Source: Eleusine coracana subsp. coracana (taxonomy: Eukaryota > Streptophyta > Magnoliopsida > Poales > Poaceae). From it: a stretch of DNA of 64,000 bases. Position 1 is the first letter of the stretch; each line of letters starts with the position of its first letter. The stretch is from assembly GCA_032690845.1 (NCBI GenBank), contig CM064421.1, forward strand, positions 42,336,963 through 42,400,962. Direction: 5' to 3'. Made by a program: the position numbers and the translations under genes. Below the pieces are notes generated by a model, which worked only from the letters and a program-made list of their open reading frames with translations, was not told where the DNA came from and made no database searches. This document shows positions 46,159-57,608 of the stretch, in pieces.

Positions 46159-46502
46159 TCTGGCAAAAGCTGATAAATGGATAACTTTACAATTTTTTTT
46201 CCCGTTCATTTCTGGCCAAAGCTGATTTGAACTGGATTGATAAAAAAAGTTTTTGAGGCCTAAACTAAAAGTGTGAATTTTATCCGGTATTCTGGCCAAA
46301 GCTGATTAATGGATAATTTTTGCAAACTTTTATTTTTTTGATCCATTTCTGGCCAAAGGTGATGTGGGTTGGATTAATAAAAGAAAGATTTTGAGGACAT
46401 ATATTTAATGTGTGAATTTTATTCATTCTTCTAGCCAAAGCTGATGAGGCGATAATTTTTGTAAAATTTTATTGATCTCATTCAATTCTGGCCAAAGCTG
46501 AT
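46159..46502 (+). repeat. Internal tandem repeat, TCTGGCCAAAGCTGAT unit
   Basis: The 16-bp word occurs six times with few changes, starting at 46159, 46211, 46291, 46348, 46430 and 46487. Spacing alternates 52-57 and 80-82 bp, giving a higher-order unit of about 137 bp repeated 2.5 to 3 times in the leader of the LTR element. Confidence 0.85.
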
Positions 46503-49500
46503 TTGAGTTTGATTGATATAAGAAGTTTTTGGTGTTGCTTATTAATAATGTTTTTTCTTATGAATGCAACACATTTTTGCTCATTATTGTCAAGATTAGA
46601 ATATGACATTGAGCAATTATTAATGGGAGCAATTGTATTTCTTGGAACAAAAGAATAATGATGATTTTTGCTCCAAATTAATTATGATTATGTTCTTAAT
46701 GATGCTCCTCGGGAACCACAAAATGGCTCCTACAATTAAGAAAAATATTTCATTATAAATATGAGTAAATCAGGGGCAGAAATTAAGTTATGTGTGTCTC
46801 ATAATTATAAAACGTGATAATTGAAAATTTTAAGAGGCACAAATTAAAAGAGCATAATATAAATGAAGTGCAATGATTATGATACTAATGCTATTGGAAA
46901 TTATATTTTCCAAGAATGATTTATGATGCACTTTATTTTGTCCTTATTACCTTTGTGATTCTCCCTAATTACGGAGGCAATAATGTTATTACTATAAAAG
47001 AGGACATGATAAAGAGAGCAAAGAATAAGTAAAGTTGTTAATGAAGTTGGAGTTAAAATTTAATGAGTTGATGTTTTAACATCAATATTTTACTAATATT
47101 TATGAGCTTCAACTTGATGATGTAAATTCATTCATGAAAAGGAACATTGTTTCTATATCATGATTGAATAATGATGGCATTAAATGTTATTCCGGGAATA
47201 AGAAAAGAATGATTATGTATAATATCAATAATGTTACTCTTGTTTTATGACAAGACTAATTTTATCTTATTTCCATAAGTGTGCCATCAATAATACATCT
47301 AAGGTTTTGATGAGACTAATTCGAAATTATGGCTAGTTAAGCCATATTTCGAGGAGGAGAAATAAGTGTCTCATCACCATTCCAATTTCAAGAAAATATG
47401 GGCAATAAAAGAATGTTTTCAAGTTATGATGCTCATTTTCTTTGCCCCATTTATTGTATGAATATGCTAATGGTAAGAAGATTATGTGATGATGTAGAGT
47501 TTTCTTATGGCCATATTCCTAAATGTTTGTACTGAAGTATTACAGGAAAATGGCATGACTATTTAAGACTCTACACCAATAAAATTGATAGACTCAATTG
47601 CATTTTTTTTGCATTCTCATGTTTGGTACAAAGATATTGAGTCCTCTCATAATGTGTTCATGGATTGAAATTCCTACGACAACCTTGTCATATAAAGCTC
47701 CCAATAAATTAATGTTTCTAAATTAAGAATTAGAGAAAGTGTATATCCTATATTATTTTGGGATATAATATTCAAATTAAGTTTTCAATCCACAAATAAA
47801 CAACTTTGACTCCAGAAATCAGTTGCCATTTCAGCTACTTTGATGAACTGATATGATGTCCAAAATAATGCATTATGCTCATGAATATAAGACATGACAA
47901 AGTCTTGAAAATTGAAATTAAGAAAGCAGATTTTATATCAATGAAAATAAATCTTGAATTAAGTGGAACTATGTTCCAATATAATGATTATTGTTCAAGT
48001 ACTTATTTATTAATGAAAAAGTTTTGTGAACAATCACAAATAAATTATGAAAATCTGCTTATATCAAGTGAATGAGTTGATTTTTGGACATTGATCCAAA
48101 ATTATGGAAGTCATAAAAATATAATATACTTCTTAATGACTTTTGTCATGAAAGAAGAAATGATAGCTATGAGTGTTAAGAAGTTGCCAAAGGAGCCAAT
48201 ACAGTAGACTATCAAAGGGTCTATATGGTGTAAGTGACTCCATAGGTAATATTAAATATTTAAAGTAAAACTCATAGTTTAAGACTTCACTTTGAAAATA
48301 GACTTTTCCATTTGTCTATTTTTCTCAAAAGGACTCATTCAAAAGAATAATGATGATGCTTGTAACATATTAAGATATTATAGTTTTCTCAAAATTTGAG
48401 ATATATGCTTATGACCTAAAGACAAGCATCAATATTATGATATTACAAATGAATATGCTGGACAAATAAATGTAGTTTTGAAGGGGAGTAAATTTCATAT
48501 TTCTCCTCAAAAGCCTAATAAATATAATCTTGGTGAAAAACAAATATTTTAGATTTTATTATGCACCAAGATGCATCAAATATGACTTTAGAGTTATATG
48601 CAATAATGTATATTGAAATATTTTGGTGAAAGTTGCAATATGCATAAAGTTTATGGCCTTGTCTATTAGATTGAGTAAAGGGCAATAAAGTTAAGACATA
48701 CTAATGTCTAAAGTATTAATGTAAAGTCGCGCAAAATGCTCCATATGCATTGACATCTAAAAATATAATGTATGCACAAGTGTGCTAATTGCCCTGACTG
48801 AATGTCATAACTGGGATGATTGGCAGATAATGATCCAACCTTAGATTTACTAAAAAGGCCAATTATAATCTCATGCTTACATGCAAAAAAGATCTGGTAT
48901 TCTTGATATTTTAGGATATTTAGATATTATTGTGAGCTGCATTGTTATCAAAATAAAGTAACACACTCACATAAGAAGCAGTCCTTGTTAGAAAGCTCAA
49001 AAGGATATCTATAACATGATATCAGGCCATTGATAGGCAATATGGCAAATGGATTCTATTCCAGAATAAATAAAGATGAATATGATCCATCTTATATTGT
49101 GTCAATTAAGTCACAATATTTCTATCGAGTAACAACAAGTCAAGTGATTCTGCCAAACACTTTGACACCCTGTACCAAGTTACGAAAGATAGATTTCAAG
49201 ATCAAACATTAAAATTCAATAAAGTTGATGGGATATCCCTAAGGCCTATCATCCAATGAAGTTGCTAGCATGGATATTGTAGAAAAGCCTTTGATCTTAA
49301 ATAAGTGAAACTATTATGACACCGTCTCCCCATAATGAATAAGACAGTTTGTCTTTAGATGTAATGGGAACCATGATCAATTGATTCAATAGGACTTAAT
49401 TGACTATTGTAATTTATTGATCCGGTGTACTATTCTTCGAAAAGCAAACTATTATGTTTTTGCCTAAAGTCTAAAATTTATGGAGCTCCAAATATTAAAA

Positions 49501-49633
49501 AAATTTGTTTTGATATAAGATGTTATACAATAGTAACTGTGTTTCATCGGTATATTAAATGACTGTTATGAATCTGCTGTCTTTGTATTTTATTTTATTA
49601 ATAAATAAGCTTTTAATGTATTAATCTTATGAT

Positions 49634-49644
49634 CAAGGGGAGAA
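49634..49644 (+). other. Polypurine tract
   Basis: CAAGGGGAGAA abuts the 3' LTR start at 49645, the expected plus-strand priming site. Confidence 0.85.
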
Positions 49645-50050
49645 TGTTGGAATGATCTGTGGATAAAACAATAAAAGAAAGTCAGAAATCAAAAGAAAAA
49701 GAAATCCACAGAATTCAAATGAAAACACCATGGTTTTAAATCAAAATGAAACTATGGGTATGTTTTTCAGTGGTTTTGACTCAAATCAAAACCATTTGAT
49801 TAAATTCAGTTGGCTGCCAATGATCAGTGGGCAACCAACCGACCTGCTATAGTGTTGGTTCCCCCTCTCTAAGTTAGGCTATAAAAAGAGAAGAAGAATA
49901 TGGTTCTTTAATTCTAATCAATTTTTGCCTATTCTAAAAGAGAGGGAAGAACTAGAACACACCTATCAATCAATTTGATGGATTTAAAAACTAATGATGA
50001 AGATGGTGTGACTCAAATTGAAACTAGAAGATCCTGCAAGAAATCTAACA
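49645..50050 (+). repeat. 3' LTR
   Basis: 406 bp, TG...CA bounded and colinear with the 5' LTR. TATA box in GGCTATAAAAAGAG. It is followed by TTATA, a one-mismatch match to the TTGTA before the 5' LTR. Confidence 0.93.
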
Positions 50051-51263
50051 TTATATAGTCAGGTGACACTATAATAGTTACAAGGAATGTGTGTCGTAGC
50101 TACACAGCTAGCTAGCTCGATCATCATAATCATACTCACAGAGGGCCTGGCCTACGTACACAGGAGAGGGAGCTCCGGTGATTACAGAGTATCTCACGTG
50201 AGCGCGCGCGCGGCTTGTGTGCCTGGTATTTGAACAACATCCGGTCAAAGGCGCCGTCGAGACGATCTCCCACTTGGAGCAGTAGTAGGCACAGTCACAC
50301 CCCTCCTGGTACAGTAGCTTTGATGAGCCTATGATGCGCCTATACATGCATGGACAAGTTCCAACGTGCCCAAACTCCCACGCCCACCTGGCCAAGCCAC
50401 CCTACCTCTCCCAATTTTATCTGGTCTTCTCGTTCTTCTATACTATAGCTAGCCTCCAACAAGGAATTTCCAGTTTACCATGCAATACTTACATTGGCAC
50501 GCGCCTTGATCTGTGTTACCAGCTCTGAAAGCTCTTTATTAATTAGATTGATCTTGATCTTGTACTGACAGTAGTGCTGCGAGGGGTAAGCTGTAGGGGA
50601 CAGAGTTCTTGTTCATGACAAAAGGATGCAGCTGCTAGTACAAACAGGGAAGCTGTAGGCACGGTACGGGCTAGTACAATTCAACCTACAATATCCTCTA
50701 CTAGTATTTTCCTAGTGAATTATTTGACCTCAAAAGAATAGCGCCTGAGACCTTTCCACGCACACAGGATCTAAGGTGGATCTCTACAATGCACACAATA
50801 TTCTAATGCTTTGATGTGCTGTTGATGTAAGGGTTTAATCACTTTTCAATTGGAAGCTCGGATACTCGTTGGATGTGTTGTTGCCCAAGAGACAGGGCGT
50901 TGTGCCGGTTCGACGGATAGCCAAGCGACCAGGTGGTACATGGCGTGTTTGCCGTAGGAGCGGCATTGACTCGGTTGGAACTGAACTCGGGAGCTTTGCC
51001 TAGGGAATCAGATTTTATTTGCCCGTCGATCGTGTGCACGTACGGGTGCCGCTAGAAAATGCTGGACAGGTGATTGTTTAGCTCAGCTAGTCAGATGATG
51101 TCCTAAATGATATGCAGCTTAAATTCATTAGCGTGGAGCAGATTATAGTTATGGTAAGTTCCATTCGTCGTTAAAGAGGGAAAGGACACGGTTTATTAGT
51201 TGCAGTTGATTTCAGCGGCCAGCAATAATCTCTGGCTAGCTATCAGTGCAGACTCGTATTTTG
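50051..51263. other. Spacer, no gene confirmed
   Basis: The minus frame at 50108-50395 contains a Cys-rich stretch (GCDCAYYCSKWEIVS) but has no signal peptide, splice or family support. The rest is non-coding. Confidence 0.4.
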
Positions 51264-51277
51264 ATCCCAGCTTTCAT

Positions 51278-52449
51278 TTGGAGGCCCCCGTCGCTCCTCT
51301 GGGGCGACTCGGGCGGAAACCCTAGCCTCGCTCGCCGCCGCTGCTCCCCCCACCCCTCCTCGCCTCGCCACCGCCCGAGTGCTGTGCCGCCAATGCGTGC
51401 GGGCGCAAGGACGACGGCGGCATGGTGTCCCCCCCCCCTCGAGGCACACGGCATGGGCCATGGCGGCGCCCATGTCACGGGTGGCGCCCTCGTCGGCATA
51501 CAGCGGCAGATCCACGGTCGCGTTGGTCAGATCGAGGTCGGAGCAGAGCGGATCTGGCGGCATCCGCGATGGAGGAGTGGTGCGCGACGGCGGCGACGAC
51601 TTCTGTCGTCTTCTTGGAAGGTGGTGGCATCCGGTGGCTTCGGCGTTGGCTGCTCCCTCTTCGGGGGTGTCGAGCCCCACACGCGCCAGCGCCAGCGGCC
51701 CTTGTGGTCGAGGACATGGCGCACCGCAAGCTGATGTGCACGGCCATCTTCATGGTGGCGCGGTGCCGGCACGCTCCAGTGGCGACTTCCATGGTGGAGG
51801 GCGCTCTGGCCTGTTGCGCGGCTTCGATGGCGGCTACTATGACGGGGTGTGGTTTCCGGCGCAGGCGATGACGGTGGGATGTGTTTGAAGGTGGATGTGG
51901 TCGTCGACGGCAAGCCGCAGGCTTGTCGTCGCTGCTGGTTGAACGGCTCATCGAGCGGCCCCTCGTGGTCTTTCCGACGGGTGCCGTCTCTTGGAGATCC
52001 TTGCTTCGGGTGAAAGCCTTGCCCAGCGTTCTGCTGGTGCCGACACCATTGACATCCTAGGGTGCCAATTACCTCATTGGAGGCGTTGTCGCGATGCTAT
52101 CGGGTTTTCTCCATGGAGATCCTCTGGGTTAATACCTACACTCGGTAATCCGGGTGGACGGCAACGGCGTTCTAGCGTTGTTTTTCTTCTTGAAGATGTC
52201 GTCCTGGAGGCCTCCGAGCAGTGTGGGTTGGTTGTAGGTCTAGGTGGTGGTCGTTGTCCTTGTGTCGGATTCTTGCTCTTCATCTTCCGAAGCCTTGTTT
52301 GCTCGACGAGCTTCCTTGGTCGTAGCTTCGGTGTTTAGTTGGCTGTTTTGTGTCGGTTAGTTGTGTTTCATGTTGTCTCTACCGTCGCAGTTTATAACTC
52401 TTTCTACTTCTATCTTAATACGAAACATGGCACGATCTTGAAAAAAAAA
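51278..52449 (+). mobile_element. Poly(A) retroposon with 14-bp target duplication
   Basis: A perfect 14-bp direct repeat ATCCCAGCTTTCAT flanks the insert at 51264-51277 and 52450-52463. The right end is a run of about nine A preceded by CATGGCACGATCTTG. The body is GC-rich at the left and T-rich at the right, like a transcript with a 5' coding or UTR part and a 3' UTR. No RT or endonuclease motif is visible, so it is a non-autonomous retroposon, a truncated LINE or a retrocopied transcript. Long frames (51379-51888 +, 51475-51951 -) are open in several phases and show no domain. Confidence 0.82.
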
Positions 52450-52463
52450 ATCCCAGCTTTCAT

Positions 52464-53435
52464 GCATGTGTCATACTGATAGTATTCAGCAACAGCAGAA
52501 GTCAACCAAATGTTCAAAAAATATTACTCCTCTGTATACTAGGTCACTTAATTCCCAAGAGAAAATTCAGAACCAGTTGACTGCTACTCCGTAGTACACA
52601 GTTTGAAGTTGCAACCAACCGAACTGGCAATCAGCAGGGACCATACCATGCTGCCTCTCTTGCTGAGGCTTAACAACAAGCCATAGAGGAGCCTGGACTT
52701 TGTAACAGTAGTCATAATAGATGTCTAGCTAACCAGCTAAGACTAAGAATTCGCAGATTTGAGTCAGGTTAATTAGTAACTAATTAAGTGCAACACAACT
52801 ATACAATTAAGTATTACTAGCCTATCAACCCGTGCACCTGCACAGGGGGTTAGTAATTTTGTATAGAATATTTTAAAATATTATTATTAGATATTAGTAT
52901 TGTAGTTTATTTAATTTTAAAATATCATTATTATAGATATTAGTATTGTAGTTTATTTTATTTTTATAATAGTAATGGTAGATATTAGTATTGTAGTAAA
53001 AAATTTCATAATGGCAGTGATGGATAATTTGTAAGGATTTTGATCTAGCAATGAACTAGATCCGTCGATTTATTTTTTTCAAATAGATTGTCGGATGTTT
53101 TTCTTTTTCGTGAGAATTTCTAGCATTTTCCTCCGATTAATGTGAAGGTCTCCAAATGAGCCTCCAGTTAGTATATATATAAGATAAGATAAGATGTGAT
53201 ATTACTGTTTCGCAGAAATAGAAGCATGTTCAACTGTAGTATACTATATCAGGTAAATCTGCAACCAAGCTCAGGATAAATTAAACAGGCACCAAGTTTT
53301 GAGGGGGGAGACATCCTTCCTTAAAAACTGATAGCCCAACCAAAAGGTCAGTATACAGGGATTAAAGAAATGCTTTGAAGCTAGAATTCCTGATTGTTTT
53401 TCTTTTATAAAGCTGTCTTAAATTTGTGAGTTGTT
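52464..53435. other. Spacer with an AT-rich dispersed repeat at about 52817-53180
   Basis: ACTAGCCTATCAACCCGTGC followed by ACCTGCACAGGGGGTTAG opens a stretch in which GATATTAGTATTGTAGT recurs three times. Its head resembles the GTGC-CGGG head of grass dispersed repeats. The stretch ends near a (ATAAG)n run. No gene is seen. Confidence 0.5.
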
Positions 53436-53471
53436 GTGGACATGTCAGTATGTGGTCTTGGCCGCCTTGTG

Positions 53472-53479
53472 TATAAATA
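53472..53479 (+). promoter_or_regulatory. TATA box of the secreted-peptide gene
   Basis: TATAAATA in the context CTTGTGTATAAATACGAG, about 140 bp before the start codon at 53619, leaving a C/T-rich leader. Confidence 0.65.
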
Positions 53480-53618
53480 CGAGTGCCTGAGGTCAGTTGG
53501 CCTTAGGCTTTCCATTCTCTTCTGCTCTCCTCTCTCATTTAGCCGCTGCGCCTGCGCATATCATCGTACCTCTTTTCCTTGGATCTGTTCGGGTAAGCGC
53601 GTGCCGCGTAGGGAAGAG

Positions 53619-55305
53619 ATGAGGACTTGTGTGGCCTTTGTGTCCCTTGTCCTACTTCTTGTGGCTACAACAGCACATGGTACGCTTCATTATTCAAGGC
53701 TACTCATCTCCGGCATTACTGGCTAATTGCTGGGACTTATTCGAGACTGAACATTAGAGACAACTTTCTCATCATCGTGCAGGAATCAGGCTGGATAGAC
53801 AGCTACAAGAAGCAATCAACACGAAGGTTAGTCTGATCTAGCTAGGTGCTTCTTCTTCCTTCAGTAATCAGTATAAATGAAACAAGATTTACAGCTTTGG
53901 TTATTTTGCTCTGTGTTCCTTCCCTCTGTTCAGCAGAAGATGGCCTATCCGACGTCCGGCGAATCATCCGTTGCTCGCCCGGTAAACAAGCACTGCAGTC
54001 CCGTCGACGGACATTGCTCATCAGCATCAGGTACAATGAAGGAGACGACTCCTGCTGTTGTTGATGGGAAGGGTAGTCAAGTGATGATCGGTGCTTATGC
54101 GGCACCAGTAAGGTTCCATGAGGATTACTACGGGCCAAGTGGCCATGAGCCTAATCACCACTGAGCTGATGTCTCTATCTGTCTGAGCTTATTAGCTGCA
54201 TTATCTATATAGCCTCTATATTCTCCCTTAGAGGTAGGTTGATTTAGGTTTAGTAGCTGTTTTTCTCTCTTCATGCTTCATCTTGGTTTGGAGACGGACT
54301 GTGCAACTTGAAAGCATGCATTGATTCACGTGCGAGACGGACTGTGGTATGTACTACGTAGTAAGCAGCTCAATCGTACGTTGTTGTATGTACTACGTGA
54401 AAATCCTCTAGTTTCAGCACATTTTAGTTCTGCTGCACACAGTTTTGATCCTTTCCAGGGAGATCATTTCCTCCGCTCGATCTTTTCTCTTGCTCCTTGC
54501 TGTGGATGCATGCATTGATTCACGTGCGAGACGGACTGTGCAACTTGAAAAAACAAATGGAAATTCAGCATGTCAGTCGCAGTATATACATATAGGAGCA
54601 TTACAGTAACAATGTAGGCATCACGTGTACTAGTCAATGCATGGTAACAAGTTGAAAAGTAAAATATACTTATATACTTAGAAATTTTTCAAGCTAATAA
54701 CAGATAGTTGTAACCTTTGATGCAGGAACAACGAAAAAGCCACTGACGCACGCTGAATCCGGCGCAGTGAAGCACATGCAGGTCAGGCGCTACTCCCTTC
54801 ATTTTAAAATATAAGTATTTATTAACTTTTAGAATTATGTTTTACCGTTTATCTTATTTAAAAAATTTATAAAAAATAAAAACAAATACGTTACATTTAA
54901 AATGTATCAAATAATAAATCAAAATATATAAAAAAATAATTAATATTTTTATAAACTTTTTGAATAAGACGAATGATCAAACGTAATTTTGAAAAGTCAA
55001 CAAATGCTTACATTTTGGAACAGAGGTAATAACTTTCAGCCAACATCTGAACATTCTTACAGTTACAGTGCCATGCATGCAGTTTTCGCTTCTATGCCTG
55101 ATGTAGTATTTGTTTACAATTTCAACATTTTCAGAGCTCGACGAAAAACGGTCACGCGACGATGACTTTCCATGGCGATGCCACAGCACCACAAGAAGGC
55201 CGGCACGCAGCGGAGAGCTCGTGGCAGAAGACATACCCGGATATCATGGGCATCGCTGGGATGGACTACTCGCCGGCGACGAGAAGGTCTCCCATCCACA
55301 GCTGA
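53619..55305 (+). CDS. RGF/GOLVEN (CLEL)-type secreted peptide precursor with alternative 3' ends
   Basis: RGF/GLV peptides are short Tyr-sulfated hormones (consensus DY...P.HN-like) that control root meristems and auxin transport. Shared exons: 53619-53679 (signal peptide MRTCVAFVSLVLLLVATTAHG), 53783-53826 (IRLDRQLQEAINTK) and from 53937. Form A reads on to a stop at 54162-54164, giving about 110 residues ending DYYGPSGHEPNHH. Form B uses the donor CAG|GTACAA at 54030/54031, then exons 54726-54781 and 55135-55305. All phases match, giving about 141 residues ending DYSPATRRSPIHS. Both tails have the DY sulfation site preceded by an acidic or Met residue, a Pro, and a near-terminal His. B fits the family better (RRSPIH-S). 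A Stowaway MITE lies 11 bp after the exon ending at 54781. Which form is made, or whether B is the remnant of a tandem duplicate, is not decidable from sequence. Confidence 0.72.
54291..54550. repeat. Direct repeat in the alternative intron
   Basis: GAGACGGACTGTGCAACTTG occurs near 54291 and 54528. GCATGCATTGATTCACGTGC occurs near 54315 and 54509. Together they indicate a partial duplication of about 200-240 bp within the intron used only in the spliced form. Confidence 0.75.
54793..55026. mobile_element. Stowaway-like MITE in intron of the peptide gene
   Basis: Left end CTCCCTTCATTTTAAAATAT mirrors right end ACATTTTGGAACAGAGG; TA borders both (54791-54792 and 55027-55028). The inner word GAATAAGACGAATGATCAAA is standard for the family. 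It sits immediately after the donor at 54781/54782. Confidence 0.8.
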
Positions 55306-57608
55306 AACAACAACGCTGGGGGCCTTAGTGAAAAAAGAGAAGATTTGCACTTGATGACTCGTGAGTGCTGCGCTGCACGCAGTGCAAGTACGAGCTATAG
55401 TGGTGGTGCTCCGGACTGGCCTATTAGCTTTGTTTGTTTGTTTGTTCATTAGCTACTAGCTGGGTCTATAGTAATGTTAGCTAATAGTGCCGCGTCCGAT
55501 CCCTGATCCCTGAATAGAATAGTGCTTAGTATACAGCTACTAGTGTGACCGATACTGGACAGCATTGCAGGAAATGCTGCACCTTTTGTGACGACGATAC
55601 TACAAAACTTGGCGTTTTTATCTCGAGTACCACGCACATGTAACATATGTATGGCACTACCCTGCTGCATGCCCGTGGAATGTTGTAACATCGCTGCGCT
55701 TTTGATCGCTTTCCTCATGCGTTAATTATTTCAGACACTCACTAGTCCAAACTACTGTATACTCAACATCTATCATTTGTGCAATATAATGCTTGCTTTC
55801 CTTCCCCACAGTGTGGTACGGTGTTGATGAATTAAGATGTGAGTTGGTGAGGAGACGACCGATCGACAAGGAGAGATTTGTCACATGCAGTTGTATGCTG
55901 CTTGATTAATTAGGCCGCTGGTCGGGTGGCGGATTAAGTAAGTTGCCGAGCAGAGCCGGTGCTCATGGTACGTCCCTCGCGTAATGGTGGGGCGCGCCGC
56001 GGCCTGTACGTCGTGTGTTGCTGGGTGGTGGCACGCGTTGTTTTCACGCGACGAGGCGTCGTTTTCCCGGCCGGCGAGGCCGATTGGGCGGGGCACAGGC
56101 ATGTGAAATGCGGAGATGGCAATGTGGTCGACGCCGTGCCGGGCTGCCACAGGCTGCAGCCCCGGCGTGGTGGAGCAGCGCCTGCGACGCGAAAGCCGGG
56201 CAAGACAGCGAGGCGCCGCGTACCGTGTCGTCCATGCACGTAAACTCGCCGCCCGCCGCGGTCGCGTGTGTGCTCTGACGATCGCAACTGGTAGAATAAC
56301 AAGCAACCACTACGATGACCAGGGAAAAAGAATACTCCCTCCGGTCGCAAAATGTTGTCGTTTCGGACAATGAAAAAGAACTGGAAATGACTTGCTGCTG
56401 CTTGTGCAAACGACAGTAATAAAAAATCAGAGGAGTACTAGAAAACTAACGGTCCATGCATATGCATGCTGTTAGGCAGCACAGCAGGTTGTCGTCGTGC
56501 ATACTCGGTGAATCTGGACCACTGGACGGGAAAGTAGAAAAAACATCGAGTTTAGGTGAACGGCACAGGGCATGATCGGTGCTGTTACCACTGTAAGTTT
56601 CTGGTGTTCTACAGTGCACCTGCTCCGGACCTCATCATTCCTACGTCGCGCATGTATGCATGATGCAAGCATTGGGATGTGTATCTACAGGGGAACAGTT
56701 GCAGAGGAAGCAGTAGAAACCACCGGAACGCATGAATTGCGATCGATTCATGCCTGACGCGAGAACGAGACCTTTGTTTAGTGTTTGTTTCTGTTGCCCG
56801 CATTTTTGTATGTTTGTATGCTGACAACCACCTGACGCCGTTGAAGATGGTTGCCTCATCACTCATCAGCGCCGGGCCGTTCTGGTCGATCGGAAGCGAA
56901 GAAAGGTGATAATGAGCAAGCATGCGCAGCGGCGGGCATCACGGGACAAGACGAGGGGTGGATACGTTTTCAGTGCACGCCCATCTCCTGTCCAAACATT
57001 TCTTATTCGATCGAAAGGAGACTTTGAGGTCCTCCTGTTGAGCTTTCTTTGATCATGTATATAAATAAAGTATACTCGACCTGCACATACTGAAATAACC
57101 GAACTGTCTCCCAATATATTATGCTGGATTGCAGGGGCTGCTGGACAGAGAGAAATCAGAGGACGTTTTTTTTTAGCAGTTTGTCCTTGATTCTCTTCTT
57201 CTCGGTTCATTTTTCTTGCCGTTGTATTGTATGGGATCAAACAAAAAATGGGTCGGCCTGGCCCATTATGTTGAGAGATCGTATGAGCCTAATCTTGGGC
57301 TGACTTTGTCGAAGCACATGTATGGCCCGATCTCTTGTCCTATGGGCTGATTGATTGAGCAGGCAGGCCATGTGCACAAACTTCACGCTTACGTTGTTAT
57401 TTATGGGCATGACTGTTTTGGAAGGTCCGTGCTACTGGAGGCGGCCCCGGCGGCCAGGAAGGGAGCCCCGGTCTCCGTCCTTCGTCATTACCGAACTTCC
57501 AGATGGGAGCAAACACGGAGTAAGATTTGAGTTGGGTGCAACCATCTCCAGGATCCATCAGTTAGTTTCGCGTAAAAAGATTCTACCTATTCTGGGATAA
57601 ACAGAAAC
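55306..57608. other. Spacer, no gene supported
   Basis: 55306-55800 is likely 3' UTR and flank of the peptide gene. The GC-rich part at 55930-56280 is open in all directions without domain evidence. The frame at 57355-57600 has no recognisable family. Confidence 0.45.

Larger units (their letters stand above)
44248..50050 (+). mobile_element. LTR retrotransposon, 5.8 kb, apparently non-autonomous
   Basis: Two LTRs of 394 and 406 bp, starting TGTTAGAAT/TGTTGGAAT and ending CTAACA, bound an internal region. It opens with the initiator-tRNA-Met primer-binding site (TGGTATCAGAGCC at 44643-44655) and ends with the polypurine tract CAAGGGGAGAA (49634-49644). Flanks TTGTA and TTATA may be a 5-bp duplication with one change. 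In 5 kb of interior the longest frame I find is under 100 residues, and I see no gag, protease, integrase or RT motif. It is therefore a LARD-like derivative or a very decayed Copia. LTRs differ by scattered substitutions and one small indel block, so the insertion is not very recent. Confidence 0.88.

Noticed and set aside
46159..46502. CRISPR-like array
   Set aside because: Repeats are spaced in an alternating pattern with related spacers inside a plant LTR element; not a CRISPR.
50108..50395. Cysteine-containing minus-strand frame as a secreted peptide
   Set aside because: No signal peptide; cysteine spacing does not match any peptide family I know.
51379..51951. Overlapping 130-170 residue frames
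   Set aside because: They lie wholly inside the poly(A) retroposon, are low-complexity and are open in several phases.
57355..57600. Frame just upstream of the TTYH-like gene
   Set aside because: Not in phase with the first exon and without domain; likely promoter or UTR sequence.
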